A stretch of 64,000 nucleotides of DNA from JAJPJE01 sp963724985 (GCA_963724985.1 CAVRWV010000009.1:1-64000), one strand, 5' to 3'. Positions 38,238 through 47,855 are shown, counted from the stretch's first letter. Notes: generated by a model not told the origin, from the letters alone. Numbers and translations: made by a program.

Positions 38238-38773
38238 GCTGACTCTCCTGAAAAAGACATTCGCAAAACATCCCCCCAACCTCTGCCGACGAAGCGAACT
38301 GGATTGTGGGTGGTGGCGCACTCTGATAAGTGCCGGTTGCGGCTTGAGCTACCGAAACGTTTTTCGCTTCATCGCTTCTCGTGCCGCAAAAGGTCTGAAC
38401 CGATAGTTTTGGGCGTCACGTATATCGGAGTTCGAAGTTCCCGAAGGTTGGGATTTATCCCCCGAACGTCCACGCTCATCCCCAAAGCAAACCTGTGCAT
38501 CCCGCATTTGCTATTGCAAAGCGGAATCCAAAGTACATCTGCTCCGTTTTCAGTGACTTACACCAAAATCTCTGGATATGGCTACGGAAGCTGGAAGGTG
38601 AGTAGTCGCGGTCCAAAGCTGGATTTTGAGAGCTGGCGGTTAATCTCGTAGATTTGAACTTGAGATTTGTAGGCTGAGAGCAGCGGTAGGGAGTCGGACG
38701 CGATGTTCCATATTCTGGATATTTCGGAACTCCGCCAGACGAATCATCGCGTCCGCGCTTTTGTGTTCGACAC
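38238..38773. other. Intergenic region between the receptor and LytTR genes
   Basis: About 536 bases. It should contain the receptor promoter (reading left). The end nearest the LytTR gene holds the long inverted repeat listed at 38695-38755 and a weaker AATCTC/GAGATT pair at 38642-38667. An open frame at 38304-38651 on the plus strand has no recognisable features and is not called. Confidence 0.5.
38695..38755. repeat. Perfect 11-base inverted repeat with structured 39-base loop
   Basis: The arms CGGACGCGATG (38695-38705) and CATCGCGTCCG (38745-38755) are exact complements. Inside the loop, TTCC ... GGAA and ATAT ... ATAT pair again, so the element folds into a long branched hairpin. It lies 18 bases past the stop of the LytTR regulator gene. 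It lacks a T-tract, so it could be a 3-prime stabiliser, a small RNA or an extragenic repeat. Confidence 0.55.
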
Positions 38774-39553
38774 TTAATCCGAGGCGAACGTTTCCGTTCC
38801 AACCCACGAATCGGCGATCGCGCTGAGATTTTTTTTGTAGGTCCGCGAGACCGTAAACTCTTCGCCGCCAGTGAGCCGGAGCAGATATTCTCCTGTGAGG
38901 CACGGCTGGATTTCATCCACATACGCGACATTGATCAGCGCTGAGCGGTGGATGCGAATGAAGCCATAGAAACTTAGCTTTTCCGCCAGCGTCGAGATGG
39001 ACTCGCGCACCAGGTGAGAACCCGTCTGTTGCTGTAAAAGCACGTAGTTTCCTTCGGCTTTCGCAGCCATCACTTCGCTGGGATCAATAAAGATAATCTT
39101 GCCCTTCGCCTTGATCGCAATCTTCTTCGACGGACGCATGGCTTTGCCGATATCAGGCATAGCACTTACTAATTTCGCGGCACGTTCTGCTTCGTTACGG
39201 CGCGCGGCCACGTTCATGGCTTCGTGAATTCGCTCTTCCGAGAACGGTTTCAGCACATAGTCGACCGCGTGTTTTTCGAAAGCCGCTACGGCGTGTTGGC
39301 TGTAGGCGGTAACAAAAATGACCGCCGGCATGGGCAGGTTGCGCTTGATCAGGGCATCGAGCATCTCGATTCCTGATGTCTCCGGCATCTCTATGTCGAG
39401 TAGGAGCAGGTCGAAAGCTTCTTCCTGCAGGCGATCGAGAGCTGCAATCGCGTCGTCGGCGGTCTCAACCGCCTCCACATCTTTCCTGGGCGATATGATG
39501 TTAACCAGGGCATTTCTTGCAAGCGGTTCGTCGTCCACGATCAATACACGCAT
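38774..39553 (-). CDS. LytTR-family response regulator
   Basis: 259 residues: a receiver (RVLIVDDEPLARNAL, phospho-acceptor Asp in LLLLDIEMPE, Lys in YVLKPFSE) and a C-terminal LytTR DNA-binding domain (IIFIDPSEVMAAKAEGNYV, FIRIHRSALINVAYV, EFTVSRTYKKNL). It is a transcription regulator paired with the LytS-type kinase directly upstream (15-base gap). The neighbouring Oar-like receptor is a possible target. Confidence 0.94.
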   Translation of the reverse strand: MRVLIVDDEPLARNALVNIISPRKDVEAVETADDAIAALDRLQEEAFDLLLLDIEMPETSGIEMLDALIKRNLPMPAVIFVTAYSQHAVAAFEKHAVDYVLKPFSEERIHEAMNVAARRNEAERAAKLVSAMPDIGKAMRPSKKIAIKAKGKIIFIDPSEVMAAKAEGNYVLLQQQTGSHLVRESISTLAEKLSFYGFIRIHRSALINVAYVDEIQPCLTGEYLLRLTGGEEFTVSRTYKKNLSAIADSWVGTETFASD

Positions 39554-39568
39554 GTATATCTTCTCTTT

Positions 39569-40711
39569 CTAAATCAGGGCGCCGGAAACCTGATGCTTTG
39601 TCGCAGTTGGTTGCGCGCCAAGCACAGGGACCAACACCGTAGCAGTGGCGAGTTTTCGATCTTCCGTCAGTTCAAACGAAAATCTCGCTTCTCCCGAGTA
39701 CAGATAACGCAAACGCGCCCGCGTATTCTGCAGTCCTGTTCCTGTTCCTCCCTGCCGTTTGCCCCCCACACTGTTTCGAACCCGAAGCTCCAGAAATGGT
39801 TCCGCGAGTTTACAAGAGATTTCGACAGTTCCACCTTCTCGCGAAACCGCTACCCCATGCAAAATCGCGTTCTCCACCAGCGGCTGAAGAATCAGCTCCG
39901 GCACAAGGAGCTGATCGATGTCCGGGGCAATATCCCATTGCACTTCGAGGCGACACCCCAGCCGCATCTTCTCTAATTCCAGATAAGATTCCGCCAAGTT
40001 GATTTCCTTCTCCAAGGGAATCAATTCCACGGTCTGGTATTCCAGGGTGGTTCGCAGCAGACTGGAAAGTCTTAGCACCATGGCCTTGGCGCGACGGCTA
40101 TCCGTTTCAATGAGAGTGGAAATGCCATGTAACGTATTAAACAGAAAATGGGGGTGCAGCTGGCTCTTCAAAACCTGCAGTTCGCTCGCTGCCAGGGCCT
40201 GTTGCAGTTCCAATCCTTCGACTTCCTGTCGATGCGCTTGTTGAAAATATTCGTACGCTTGCGCCGCAATCGTAATCCCTATATAGGTCCACGCCTGAGA
40301 GGCAAACCTGTATGTAATCTGGATAAGGCTGTGGAATGACCGCGGCTCGAACTGTTGCGCGACGGAGTTCCACGGAGGAAGCAGTACCCAACGAATACAA
40401 GCGAATGCCACCATGAATGGCCCAAAGCCCAGAACGTACACAGCAATTCTGCGCGTCGCTCGATCCTTCGTGATCGGATATCGATGCCCGATCAAAAATA
40501 TCGGAGGCGTCAAAATAGCGAATGTGAGACACCACGCCATATCGAGCTGGAGGTTTTGCCAAAAATGAAGGCCCTGACCCCCTTGAGCCATGACGCGTAG
40601 ATCCTGATTGACGATGCGAACATGGTGTTCAGTTGCGAGCAAGGACGCAAAGCCCAGCCAGAACAGCAGGGACCATAAATAGGCGAGCGCGATTTTTCTA
40701 ATTCGGGGCAA
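39569..40711 (-). CDS. LytS/YehU-type sensor histidine kinase
   Basis: 380 residues. Four membrane helices fill the first 150 residues (AYLWSLLFWLGFASLL, then AWCLTFAILTPPIFLIG and others). A short coiled segment leads to the His_kinase domain with H-box HPHFLFNTLHGIS and an HATPase end (LILQPLVENAILHG, GGTGTGLQNTRARL). There is no extracytoplasmic sensor domain, so the signal is probably perceived in the membrane. The start follows MPRIRKIALAYLW. Confidence 0.92.
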   Translation of the reverse strand: MPRIRKIALAYLWSLLFWLGFASLLATEHHVRIVNQDLRVMAQGGQGLHFWQNLQLDMAWCLTFAILTPPIFLIGHRYPITKDRATRRIAVYVLGFGPFMVAFACIRWVLLPPWNSVAQQFEPRSFHSLIQITYRFASQAWTYIGITIAAQAYEYFQQAHRQEVEGLELQQALAASELQVLKSQLHPHFLFNTLHGISTLIETDSRRAKAMVLRLSSLLRTTLEYQTVELIPLEKEINLAESYLELEKMRLGCRLEVQWDIAPDIDQLLVPELILQPLVENAILHGVAVSREGGTVEISCKLAEPFLELRVRNSVGGKRQGGTGTGLQNTRARLRYLYSGEARFSFELTEDRKLATATVLVPVLGAQPTATKHQVSGALI

Positions 40712-40876
40712 ACACAGCTCCCAGTGAGATTTTAGCCGTTTTCGTGAACCCTGAATTGGGCCGTTACGAAATTACAAATATATGGTTCGGGGATACGGAA
40801 TATGGCGGCCATTATTGCTCACTTTCCAAAGATCTTCTACTCTTGCCACGTTAAGGCCTTTGATACTGGAGTGTTG

Positions 40877-41353
40877 ATGGCAAACGCTAAGCGTCTGTTT
40901 TTGAGCATCATCGTTCTACTCACATCCCTCACGGCCGCCGACCTGGCCTGGGCTGCGCCCCAGCAAAACGTTCCTTCAGCCATCAACTTCGACAAGCCGT
41001 TCGTCGCGGAGTACTACTACAAGGCGAAATGGGGATATGCCGACGAATTCATCGCGCTCTTCAAGAAGAACCACTATCCCCTGCTGAAGAAACAGATGGA
41101 GCTCGGCAGAATTCTGAAGGTCACTGCAACCGCACCGCGTTATCATGCGACCGAGGATGGCCGCTGGGACTATCGTGTCACGATCGTATTCAGAAATGCG
41201 GCCATCGCCAACGACGATTTCGATAGCGCTCCCTTACTCAAACAGCTATTCCCGGACCAGGCGACATACAAGCGCGAAGAGCAACGGCGCTTCGAAATAC
41301 TGGAGGCGCATTGGGATGTCCCGATCAAGGATGTCGACCTCGACAAGCCATGA
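40877..41353 (+). CDS. Secreted hypothetical protein, possibly a dimeric alpha-beta barrel
   Basis: 158 residues. A signal peptide (KRLFLSIIVLLTSLTAADLAWA) ends at an AWA-A type cleavage site. The mature part (VAEYYYKAKWGYADEFIALFKKNHYPLLKK, read in pieces) resembles the strand-helix pattern of ferredoxin-like barrels (ABM/NIPSNAP type), but no conserved catalytic residue is seen, so this is weak. I chose ATG 40877 because the signal peptide begins there. It is followed 13 bases later by the nucleosidase-like gene. Confidence 0.65.
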   Translation: MANAKRLFLSIIVLLTSLTAADLAWAAPQQNVPSAINFDKPFVAEYYYKAKWGYADEFIALFKKNHYPLLKKQMELGRILKVTATAPRYHATEDGRWDYRVTIVFRNAAIANDDFDSAPLLKQLFPDQATYKREEQRRFEILEAHWDVPIKDVDLDKP

Positions 41354-41366
41354 GCCTCGTTTCCGA

Positions 41367-42467
41367 ATGAGATCTTTCGCGGCATGGAACACAGCCGCAC
41401 GCTTGGCCTCGCTCTGGGCGCTGCTGGTGCTCGTATTGCACGCAGTGGCTGCATCGCAAAATACCGCGACATCGAGCTCTCACACTGGCATAAGGGATCG
41501 CGAAGCCGCCGGTTGCCTCACTGATTGCACTCCGCGGTTCGGCATCGTCTCGGCGTTCGGCAATGAAGCTGAATTGCTGGTGGCGAAGACGGTCGATCGG
41601 CGCGAGTACCGGATCAACGGCAACGTGTTCACCACAGGAGTGCTCGAAGCAAATCCAGTTGTGATCGTCCTGACCGGGCAGAGCATTGAAAACGCGAGCA
41701 TGCTCACGCAACTCCTCATCGATCACTTCAGAGTTCATCATCTCCTGCTCAGCGGCATTGCCGGTGGGCTGAGCGACGCGAATCATATTGGCGACGTTGT
41801 GGTCCCAGATAAATGGTCGCTTCCCCTCGAAGGCTATTGGAACGGTAGCAGTGAGGTTCCGGTTCCCTGCGGCAAAGCAGGCGACCTCTCATGCGTCGGC
41901 GAGAAGCTCGCCAGCGTTACGAGCGCGCCGAATTCGGATTTCCAGGTGCAGACTCCAGCCGGACCGGCCAGTACCGGCCTGTTCATGCGCGACACGTTCG
42001 TGATGACCGCAGCCAATTCTCCGCAAGGAGAGTTCAAGTTTGATTATGCAGTTGACCCGGAAATGCTGGCGATCGCGCGTACCATGAAGCCGGAACTCGA
42101 TCGCTGCGGTCCAAAGAATAAGTCTCTCTGCGTTTCCTCGCAGCCTCGGCTGGTTATTGGCGGGCGCGGCGTTACGCTTTCGACTTTCCTTGCCAACAGC
42201 AATTATCGCGAATACCTCACGCAAGAGCTGGCGGCAGTGTCAGTCGACATGGAAACCTCTGCTTTCGCTCACGTGGCTTATGCGAACAGTATTCCCTTCC
42301 TCGCATTTCGGGCGCTCTCAGATCAAGCCGGAGGATCCGACAATAAACAGGTGGGCGTTTTCTTCGGCAGCGGCCTCGCGGAAACCAATGAATCGCGTGT
42401 GACTCTGGCGTTCCTGCGCGCATGGTCGAAGGCGCATCCGCACCACATACCGAAGTACAGCCACTAG
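41367..42467 (+). CDS. Exported nucleoside phosphorylase/nucleosidase-like protein (PNP_UDP_1 fold)
   Basis: 366 residues. An N-terminal hydrophobic segment (LASLWALLVLVLHAVAA) marks export. The rest follows the purine-nucleoside phosphorylase/MTA-nucleosidase fold: IVSAFGNEAELL near the start, LSGIAGGLSDANHIGDVVVP, and the purine-site segment VDMETSAFAHVAYANSIPFLAFRALSDQAGG. The family's ME(T/G)xA motif is intact, which supports activity on nucleosides. A periplasmic location is unusual and suggests nucleoside salvage from outside. It probably shares an operon with the preceding secreted protein. Confidence 0.82.
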   Translation: MRSFAAWNTAARLASLWALLVLVLHAVAASQNTATSSSHTGIRDREAAGCLTDCTPRFGIVSAFGNEAELLVAKTVDRREYRINGNVFTTGVLEANPVVIVLTGQSIENASMLTQLLIDHFRVHHLLLSGIAGGLSDANHIGDVVVPDKWSLPLEGYWNGSSEVPVPCGKAGDLSCVGEKLASVTSAPNSDFQVQTPAGPASTGLFMRDTFVMTAANSPQGEFKFDYAVDPEMLAIARTMKPELDRCGPKNKSLCVSSQPRLVIGGRGVTLSTFLANSNYREYLTQELAAVSVDMETSAFAHVAYANSIPFLAFRALSDQAGGSDNKQVGVFFGSGLAETNESRVTLAFLRAWSKAHPHHIPKYSH

Positions 42468-42472
42468 AACAC

Positions 42473-42784
42473 TTACATTCCACTCACCTGAATGATATTT
42501 GCGCACGGTGTGCCAGGAGTGAATGTCGCCGACACAAGTTGGTCCATCGGAAATTGATTGCGCTGATCGCCGCAGAATGTGAAACCGTTTCCGACTCCGC
42601 CGTTGATGAGCGTGACGACCGTCACCAGCACATTGCCGTCGATGACGGTTATCTGCACAATACTGACCGTACCGACGAAGACCGTCGAACCACCCGGATT
42701 TGAAAACGCCGAGACAAATACCTGCCCACAACTCGTCAGCAAGAGAGAAGCAAGAAGCAGCGAAAGCAGACAGAGACGCAGCAT
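42473..42784 (-). CDS. Small lipoprotein, unknown function
   Basis: 103 residues. The signal sequence ends in a lipobox (LRLCLLSLLLASLLLTSC), so the mature protein would begin at the Cys. The rest is Val/Thr-rich and contains one further Cys pair (FCGDQ, TPCAN). It is not recognised. It converges with the nucleosidase-like gene 5 bases away. Confidence 0.65.
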   Translation of the reverse strand: MLRLCLLSLLLASLLLTSCGQVFVSAFSNPGGSTVFVGTVSIVQITVIDGNVLVTVVTLINGGVGNGFTFCGDQRNQFPMDQLVSATFTPGTPCANIIQVSGM

Positions 42785-42987
42785 AGGCAGCCGCGAGCGG
42801 GAGGGAAATACCTTGAAATTAGACCGCTCTCCTTATTTGATGTCAACGGGGTTCTAGCTTGTTCCGGAATGGTGCTCCCGGCGGTTGCTGTAGAACATTC
42901 TTAGGCTTAAATCCAGCTTCGACTCGCTAAAATCAGCTTTAGACAGAGCTGCGCGGCCAAGGCACATCCGCGGCCGAGGGAAACGAT

Positions 42988-45201
42988 ATGCGCTGGATTG
43001 ACGTTCGCTGTGCGACGTTTGCCATTCTTGTACTCGCCATCCTTCTTGCAGCCTGTGGTGGAGGGAGTACCCCGTCGCCCTCTCCAACTCCGATTCCTCA
43101 ACCGGTGCAACCTCCTGCGCTCACCGGTACTCCCGACCAGAACGCAGATGCGCTCATCGCCGTCATGACCACCGACGAGAAAATTCAGCTCGTCCACGGC
43201 ACTGGATATACCGGCGGACCCCAACCACGCGGCGCAGCTGGCTACGTTCCTGGCATTACCCATCTAAACATTCCTGATCTTTATCTCGCGGACGGAAGCG
43301 TTGGCGTCGGAAACGGTGTTGGACAGGCAACAGCTCTCCCATCGTCTATCGCAAGCGCAGCCAGTTGGGATCTCAGCGAAGCCTACAAGTACGGACAGGT
43401 GATTGGCGTCGAATCGAAAGCGCTCGGGATGAACGTAAACCTTGGCGGCAACGTCAATCTGATCGGGCGTGAACCGCGCTGCGGGCGTACCTTCGAAACC
43501 GCGGGCGAAGACCCTCTACTCGCCGGCGAAATCAAGGCCCAGCACCTTAAGGCGATCCAGGACCAGAACGTTATAGCCGGCATCAAGCACTTTGCGCTCA
43601 ACGACCAGGAGACCTCGCGCTTCACTGCCGACGTGCAGATCGACGAACGCGGCGCGCGCGAAAGCGATCTGCTGGCCTTCGAAATCGGAGTGAGAGATTC
43701 CGGCGTGCAGTCGGTGATGTGCTCCTACAACTTAATTGGTGGAACGTACGCTTGTGAAAACTCGCACCTGCTTACCCAAATTCTCAGAAACGATTGGGGA
43801 TTCCAGGGTTTTGTCATGTCAGACTGGGACGGGACCCATAGCACGGTCAAGGCAGCCACAGCCGGACTCGATCAGGAGCAACCAGGAACGGGCTACTTCG
43901 AAGGCGTGAAGGACGAAGGCATTAAGCTGGCGATCCAGGATGGCCACCTGCCGCCTTCAGTGCTCGATAACATGGTGCACCGAATTCTCCGCGCGATGTT
44001 CACAGCGGGCGTGTATCAGCATCCGACGCAAGTCACGAGTATCGATGCCGCCACAGACGCCGCCGTCGCGCAGGAAATGGAAGAACAAGGAGCCGTGCTT
44101 CTGAAGAACGCTGCCAGTCAGCTCCCCCTCAGTAGGAGCCTGAAGTCAATTGCAGTAATTGGATCGCATGCCGATACTGCCGTTCTCTCTGGCGGCGGTT
44201 CTGCACAAGTTACGCCTGTCGGCGGAGCGGCAATTAGCAACCCTGCGCCTTGTCCGCCCTGCTGGGGTTATGTCGTTTGGGACCCATCGTCGCCGTTGAA
44301 AGCGATTCAAGCAAAAGTTCCGGGAGCAACGGTGAAGTTCGACGACGGCACGAGCACTGCATCAGCAGCTGCTCTCGCCGCACCCTCAGATGTCGCCGTG
44401 GTATTCGTCAGCCAGTGGGAGAGCGAGGGCATGGACCTTACCGACCTCAGCTTCTCCAACAATCAGGACGCGCTGGTCGCTGCCGTGGCAGCAGCGAATC
44501 CGCACACTGTTGTAGTCATCGAAAGCGGTGGCGCGCAAGTAATGCCGTGGCTGGCGAATGTCGGCGCCGTGCTTGAAGCGTGGTATCCGGGGCAACGTGG
44601 CGGAGAAGCCATCGCGAATCTACTGTTCGGCGACGTCAATCCTTCCGGCAAACTTCCCATCACTTTTCCGGCGAGCGTGAACGATCTCCCGCATCCGACC
44701 ATTGCGGCGCCGCCTGCAAATTCAACCGCACCGTTCCCGGTCACCTACGACGAGAGCTTTTTGGTTGGATACAAATACTACGACGCCAAGTCCATCACGC
44801 CTCTATTCCCGTTCGGCTATGGGCTTTCCTACACAACGTTTACTCTCACCAATGCGCAGCTCACGCCGTCCACTCCAGTGACAAACGGTTTCAGCGTCGC
44901 CATCAACGTTAACAATACGGGAACCGTGGCTGGCGCCGAAGTCGTCCAGGTGTATCTGGGCCTTCCCGTGAGCACCGGAGAACCACCGCAACGCCTTGTC
45001 GGATGGCAGAAGATCAGCGTGCAGGCGGGACAAACGCAAAATGTGACGGTGCAAGTTGACGCCACATCTTCCGCGCATCCTCTTTCTTACTGGGACAGCA
45101 CGGCGGGTGGATGGCAGATCGCTAACGGCGACTACACCGTTTATGTCGGCAACTCGTCAAGCAATGTGGCTGTTGCCGGCGCGTTTCACGTGGGACCGTA
45201 A
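42988..45201 (+). CDS. Glycoside hydrolase family 3 beta-glucosidase, lipoprotein
   Basis: 737 residues. A lipobox signal (ILVLAILLAACGG) and a proline-rich linker are followed by the GH3 N-terminal barrel (DEKIQLVHGTGY; KHFALNDQET with the conserved Lys-His), in which the nucleophile is the Asp in FVMSDWDGTH, about residue 279. The C-terminal GH3 domain (EQGAVLLKNAASQLPL, WYPGQRGGEAIANLLFGDVNPSGKLPITFP) and a fibronectin-III-like end (VQVYLGLPVSTGEPPQRLVGW) complete it. It hydrolyses beta-glucosides at the cell surface. The gene converges with glycogen phosphorylase 21 bases away. Confidence 0.94.
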   Translation: MRWIDVRCATFAILVLAILLAACGGGSTPSPSPTPIPQPVQPPALTGTPDQNADALIAVMTTDEKIQLVHGTGYTGGPQPRGAAGYVPGITHLNIPDLYLADGSVGVGNGVGQATALPSSIASAASWDLSEAYKYGQVIGVESKALGMNVNLGGNVNLIGREPRCGRTFETAGEDPLLAGEIKAQHLKAIQDQNVIAGIKHFALNDQETSRFTADVQIDERGARESDLLAFEIGVRDSGVQSVMCSYNLIGGTYACENSHLLTQILRNDWGFQGFVMSDWDGTHSTVKAATAGLDQEQPGTGYFEGVKDEGIKLAIQDGHLPPSVLDNMVHRILRAMFTAGVYQHPTQVTSIDAATDAAVAQEMEEQGAVLLKNAASQLPLSRSLKSIAVIGSHADTAVLSGGGSAQVTPVGGAAISNPAPCPPCWGYVVWDPSSPLKAIQAKVPGATVKFDDGTSTASAAALAAPSDVAVVFVSQWESEGMDLTDLSFSNNQDALVAAVAAANPHTVVVIESGGAQVMPWLANVGAVLEAWYPGQRGGEAIANLLFGDVNPSGKLPITFPASVNDLPHPTIAAPPANSTAPFPVTYDESFLVGYKYYDAKSITPLFPFGYGLSYTTFTLTNAQLTPSTPVTNGFSVAINVNNTGTVAGAEVVQVYLGLPVSTGEPPQRLVGWQKISVQAGQTQNVTVQVDATSSAHPLSYWDSTAGGWQIANGDYTVYVGNSSSNVAVAGAFHVGP

Positions 45202-45222
45202 GGCACAGACGCGTCGCTTTAC

Positions 45223-47820
45223 TCACGAGCGAGCGACTGCTGAAGTGCGTCCTCCATTGGCCCATGCGATCACCCCCGGAACAAATGCCGTCGATAAATC
45301 CGGATGGCTGGGGCGGACGCGAATTGTGAATCCATGAAGTCCACTTTCAGTCGGCGTGGTTTCGCCCGTGTAGATACAATCGCCACCGCTGTTAGCCTCC
45401 GCCCGCATCTCTGTGGCGCGCCCCTCAATAATCTCTCCGCGAGTGTCGACGCGCCCGAGATAAAGCTCAACTACAACATCCTGCGGTTGCAGAGCTCCCA
45501 GCTGCACGTGCGCACGAACCCGTATCGGTGAAGCAGGCAGGTTTCCTGAAGGTGCTTCCTCGATTTTCCCGACACCTACATTTCGCCATTCATTGCGGAT
45601 ACGCTGCATGGCTGTCGCCAGTGCGCGACCGCGGGCCGCGTTGTTGTCCGCCAGCGCACGAAAGTGCTCGTGATTCGGGATATAAAAACGCTCCACGTAA
45701 TTGCTGACCATGCGGTGCGTGTTCACAAAGTGGCAAAGGGAGCTGATGCTAGTCTTCATGCGATCGACCCACTTGCGCGGAATGCGATCGGCTCCGCGAT
45801 CGTAAAACGTCGGAACCACATCGCGCTCCAGCAGATCGTAGAGCGCATCGGCTTCGACCTGGTCCTGGTAATTCAGATCCTGGTACTCCTCGCCTTTGCC
45901 GATCGTCCAGCCGATCTTGTGTGAGTTTGCCGGATCATCCCAGGCCTCATCCCACCAACCGTCGAGCGTGCTCAGATTGAGCACACCATTGGCAGCAGCT
46001 TTCATGCCGCTGGTGCCACTCGCCTCATTCGGACGCAAAGGGGTGTTCAACCACACGTCAACACCCTGCACCAGGTACCGAGCGATCGCCATGTCGTAAT
46101 CTTCGAGGAAGATGATCCGCCGCCCCAGTTCTGCGTCGCGGCTGACTTCCGTAATGCGCTGAATCAGGTGTTTTCCCGCATCATCCTGTGGATGCGCTTT
46201 GCCGGCGAAGATCAGTTGCACCGGACGCGCCTTGTCGGTCAGAATGCGCCGCAGTCTTTCCATATCGCGAAAGATCAGCGTAGCCCGCTTGTACGTTGCG
46301 AAGCGCCGCGCAAAACCTATGGTCAGCGCATCGGGATCGAGCACCTCGTCGGCAGCTTCGATCTCTACTTGGGGCGCACCGCGCCTGATGCGTTGATCGC
46401 GCACCCGATTGCGCGCCCAGCCTACGACTCGCTCGCGCCGGCGTTCATGAGTTCGCCACAATTCTTCGGCAGGAATGGAGTGCGCGCCGCTCCACACTTC
46501 CTCGTTGGCCGGTTCTTCGCGCCAGTTCGGTCCTAGGTACCGGTCATAAAGCTGGTTGAGTTCCAGCGAGATCCAGCTGCGGAAATGGACACCATTCGTT
46601 ATATGGCGGATTGGTATCTCATCTACGGGAACATTCGGCCACAGCGATTGCCACATCTGCCGGCTGACTTCTCCATGCAGTTTGCTGACGCCATTGGATC
46701 GCGATGCCAGCCTCAACGCCAGCACCGTCATGCAGAACTCGCCAATGCCTTCAGTTCGCCCGAGGTTCAAGAAATCTGGCAAGGACATGCCAAGGCGGCG
46801 CGCCGTCTCGCCGAAGTAGCGATTCATCAGATCATCGGAAAAATAGTCGTGACCGGCCTTAACTGGAGTGTGCGTCGTGAACACCAGGCTTGCGGCTGCA
46901 AGCTCGCGCGCCTCGGCAAAACTCATCGCATACTTTTCCATCAGGTTCTGCACGTGCTCCAAGGCTAGAAATGCCGAGTGGCCTTCGTTCATGTGATACA
47001 CGGTTGGCGCCAGCCCTAAGGCTTTCAATGCGCGATAGCCGCCGATCCCGAGCACGATTTCCTGGCGAATGCGCATCTCGCGATCGCCACCGTAGAGCTG
47101 GTCGGTAATGTCGCGATCTTCTGTGCGGGAGTTCTGCGCGAAATTCGTATCCAGCAGGTACAAGGGAACGCGCCCTACCTGCACGCGCCAGACCTGCGCG
47201 TACACCGGATGCCCGGCCAGGTTCACATCCACCACCACCGGCTTGCCATCGCTTCCCGAGACGAGCGTCAGCGGCAGATTATGAAAGTCGTTGTCTTCGT
47301 ATGCTTCCTGCTGCCAGCCCGACTGGCTCAGGTACTGGCGGAAGTATCCCTGCTGATAGAGCAATCCGACTCCGACCAGCGGCACACCCAGATCGCTGGC
47401 CGACTTCAAATGGTCGCCCGCCAAAATGCCCAACCCACCGGCAAAGATCGAGAGACATTCGGTCAATCCAAACTCAGCCGAGAAATATGCAATCAGCGGT
47501 GCGTCCGGTCTCTTCGCCCAGGTCTTGTGAAACCAGGTCCCCTCGGGATTCATGTAGGGTTGCAGGTTCGCAACCACACGACGCATGTGTGCAAGGAAAG
47601 CATCGTCTTTTGCTGCCGACTCCAGCTTCTGCTGATCGATGGATCCCAGCAGACGCACGGGATTATGTCCCGACGTCTCCCAAAGGTTGCGATCCAAACG
47701 GCGAAACAACTCGATCGTGTCGTGACTCCAACACCAGCGTAGGTTGTAAGCCAGCGTGAGCAGCGGTTCGATTTCGGCGGGAAGATGAGGAATGATGCTG
47801 AATGTTTGAACTGGGCGCAT
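45223..47820 (-). CDS. glgP: Alpha-glucan (glycogen) phosphorylase, DUF3417 type
   Basis: A phosphorylase of 865 residues releasing glucose-1-phosphate from glycogen or maltodextrin in the cytoplasm. The N-terminal DUF3417 region (LPAEIEPLLTLAYNLRWCWS) and the GT35 core mark it as the short Thermotoga/mycobacterial type. FSAEFGLTECLSIFAGGLG, YHMNEGHSAFLALE and the pyridoxal-phosphate site NEASGTSGMKAAANGVLN with the Schiff-base Lys are present. The ATG at 47820 lies in one arm of a 10-base inverted repeat, listed separately, which may control translation. Confidence 0.95.
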   Translation of the reverse strand: MRPVQTFSIIPHLPAEIEPLLTLAYNLRWCWSHDTIELFRRLDRNLWETSGHNPVRLLGSIDQQKLESAAKDDAFLAHMRRVVANLQPYMNPEGTWFHKTWAKRPDAPLIAYFSAEFGLTECLSIFAGGLGILAGDHLKSASDLGVPLVGVGLLYQQGYFRQYLSQSGWQQEAYEDNDFHNLPLTLVSGSDGKPVVVDVNLAGHPVYAQVWRVQVGRVPLYLLDTNFAQNSRTEDRDITDQLYGGDREMRIRQEIVLGIGGYRALKALGLAPTVYHMNEGHSAFLALEHVQNLMEKYAMSFAEARELAAASLVFTTHTPVKAGHDYFSDDLMNRYFGETARRLGMSLPDFLNLGRTEGIGEFCMTVLALRLASRSNGVSKLHGEVSRQMWQSLWPNVPVDEIPIRHITNGVHFRSWISLELNQLYDRYLGPNWREEPANEEVWSGAHSIPAEELWRTHERRRERVVGWARNRVRDQRIRRGAPQVEIEAADEVLDPDALTIGFARRFATYKRATLIFRDMERLRRILTDKARPVQLIFAGKAHPQDDAGKHLIQRITEVSRDAELGRRIIFLEDYDMAIARYLVQGVDVWLNTPLRPNEASGTSGMKAAANGVLNLSTLDGWWDEAWDDPANSHKIGWTIGKGEEYQDLNYQDQVEADALYDLLERDVVPTFYDRGADRIPRKWVDRMKTSISSLCHFVNTHRMVSNYVERFYIPNHEHFRALADNNAARGRALATAMQRIRNEWRNVGVGKIEEAPSGNLPASPIRVRAHVQLGALQPQDVVVELYLGRVDTRGEIIEGRATEMRAEANSGGDCIYTGETTPTESGLHGFTIRVRPSHPDLSTAFVPGVIAWANGGRTSAVARS

Positions 47821-47855
47821 AGAAAGCCTTACCTGACTATCTTGCGCTTTCTATG
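47818..47855 (-). promoter_or_regulatory. Inverted repeat covering the glgP start codon
   Basis: The perfect 10-base arms CATAGAAAGC and GCTTTCTATG are separated by 18 bases. On the minus strand the 3-prime arm ends in the ATG of glgP, and the loop plus arm base holds the likely ribosome site AGGTAAGG. If transcribed, the hairpin would bury the start codon; at DNA level it could be an operator. Confidence 0.5.

Noticed and set aside
38304..38651. A 115-codon plus-strand frame in the receptor/LytTR gap
   Set aside because: No initiation signal, no domain, and composition like translated non-coding DNA.
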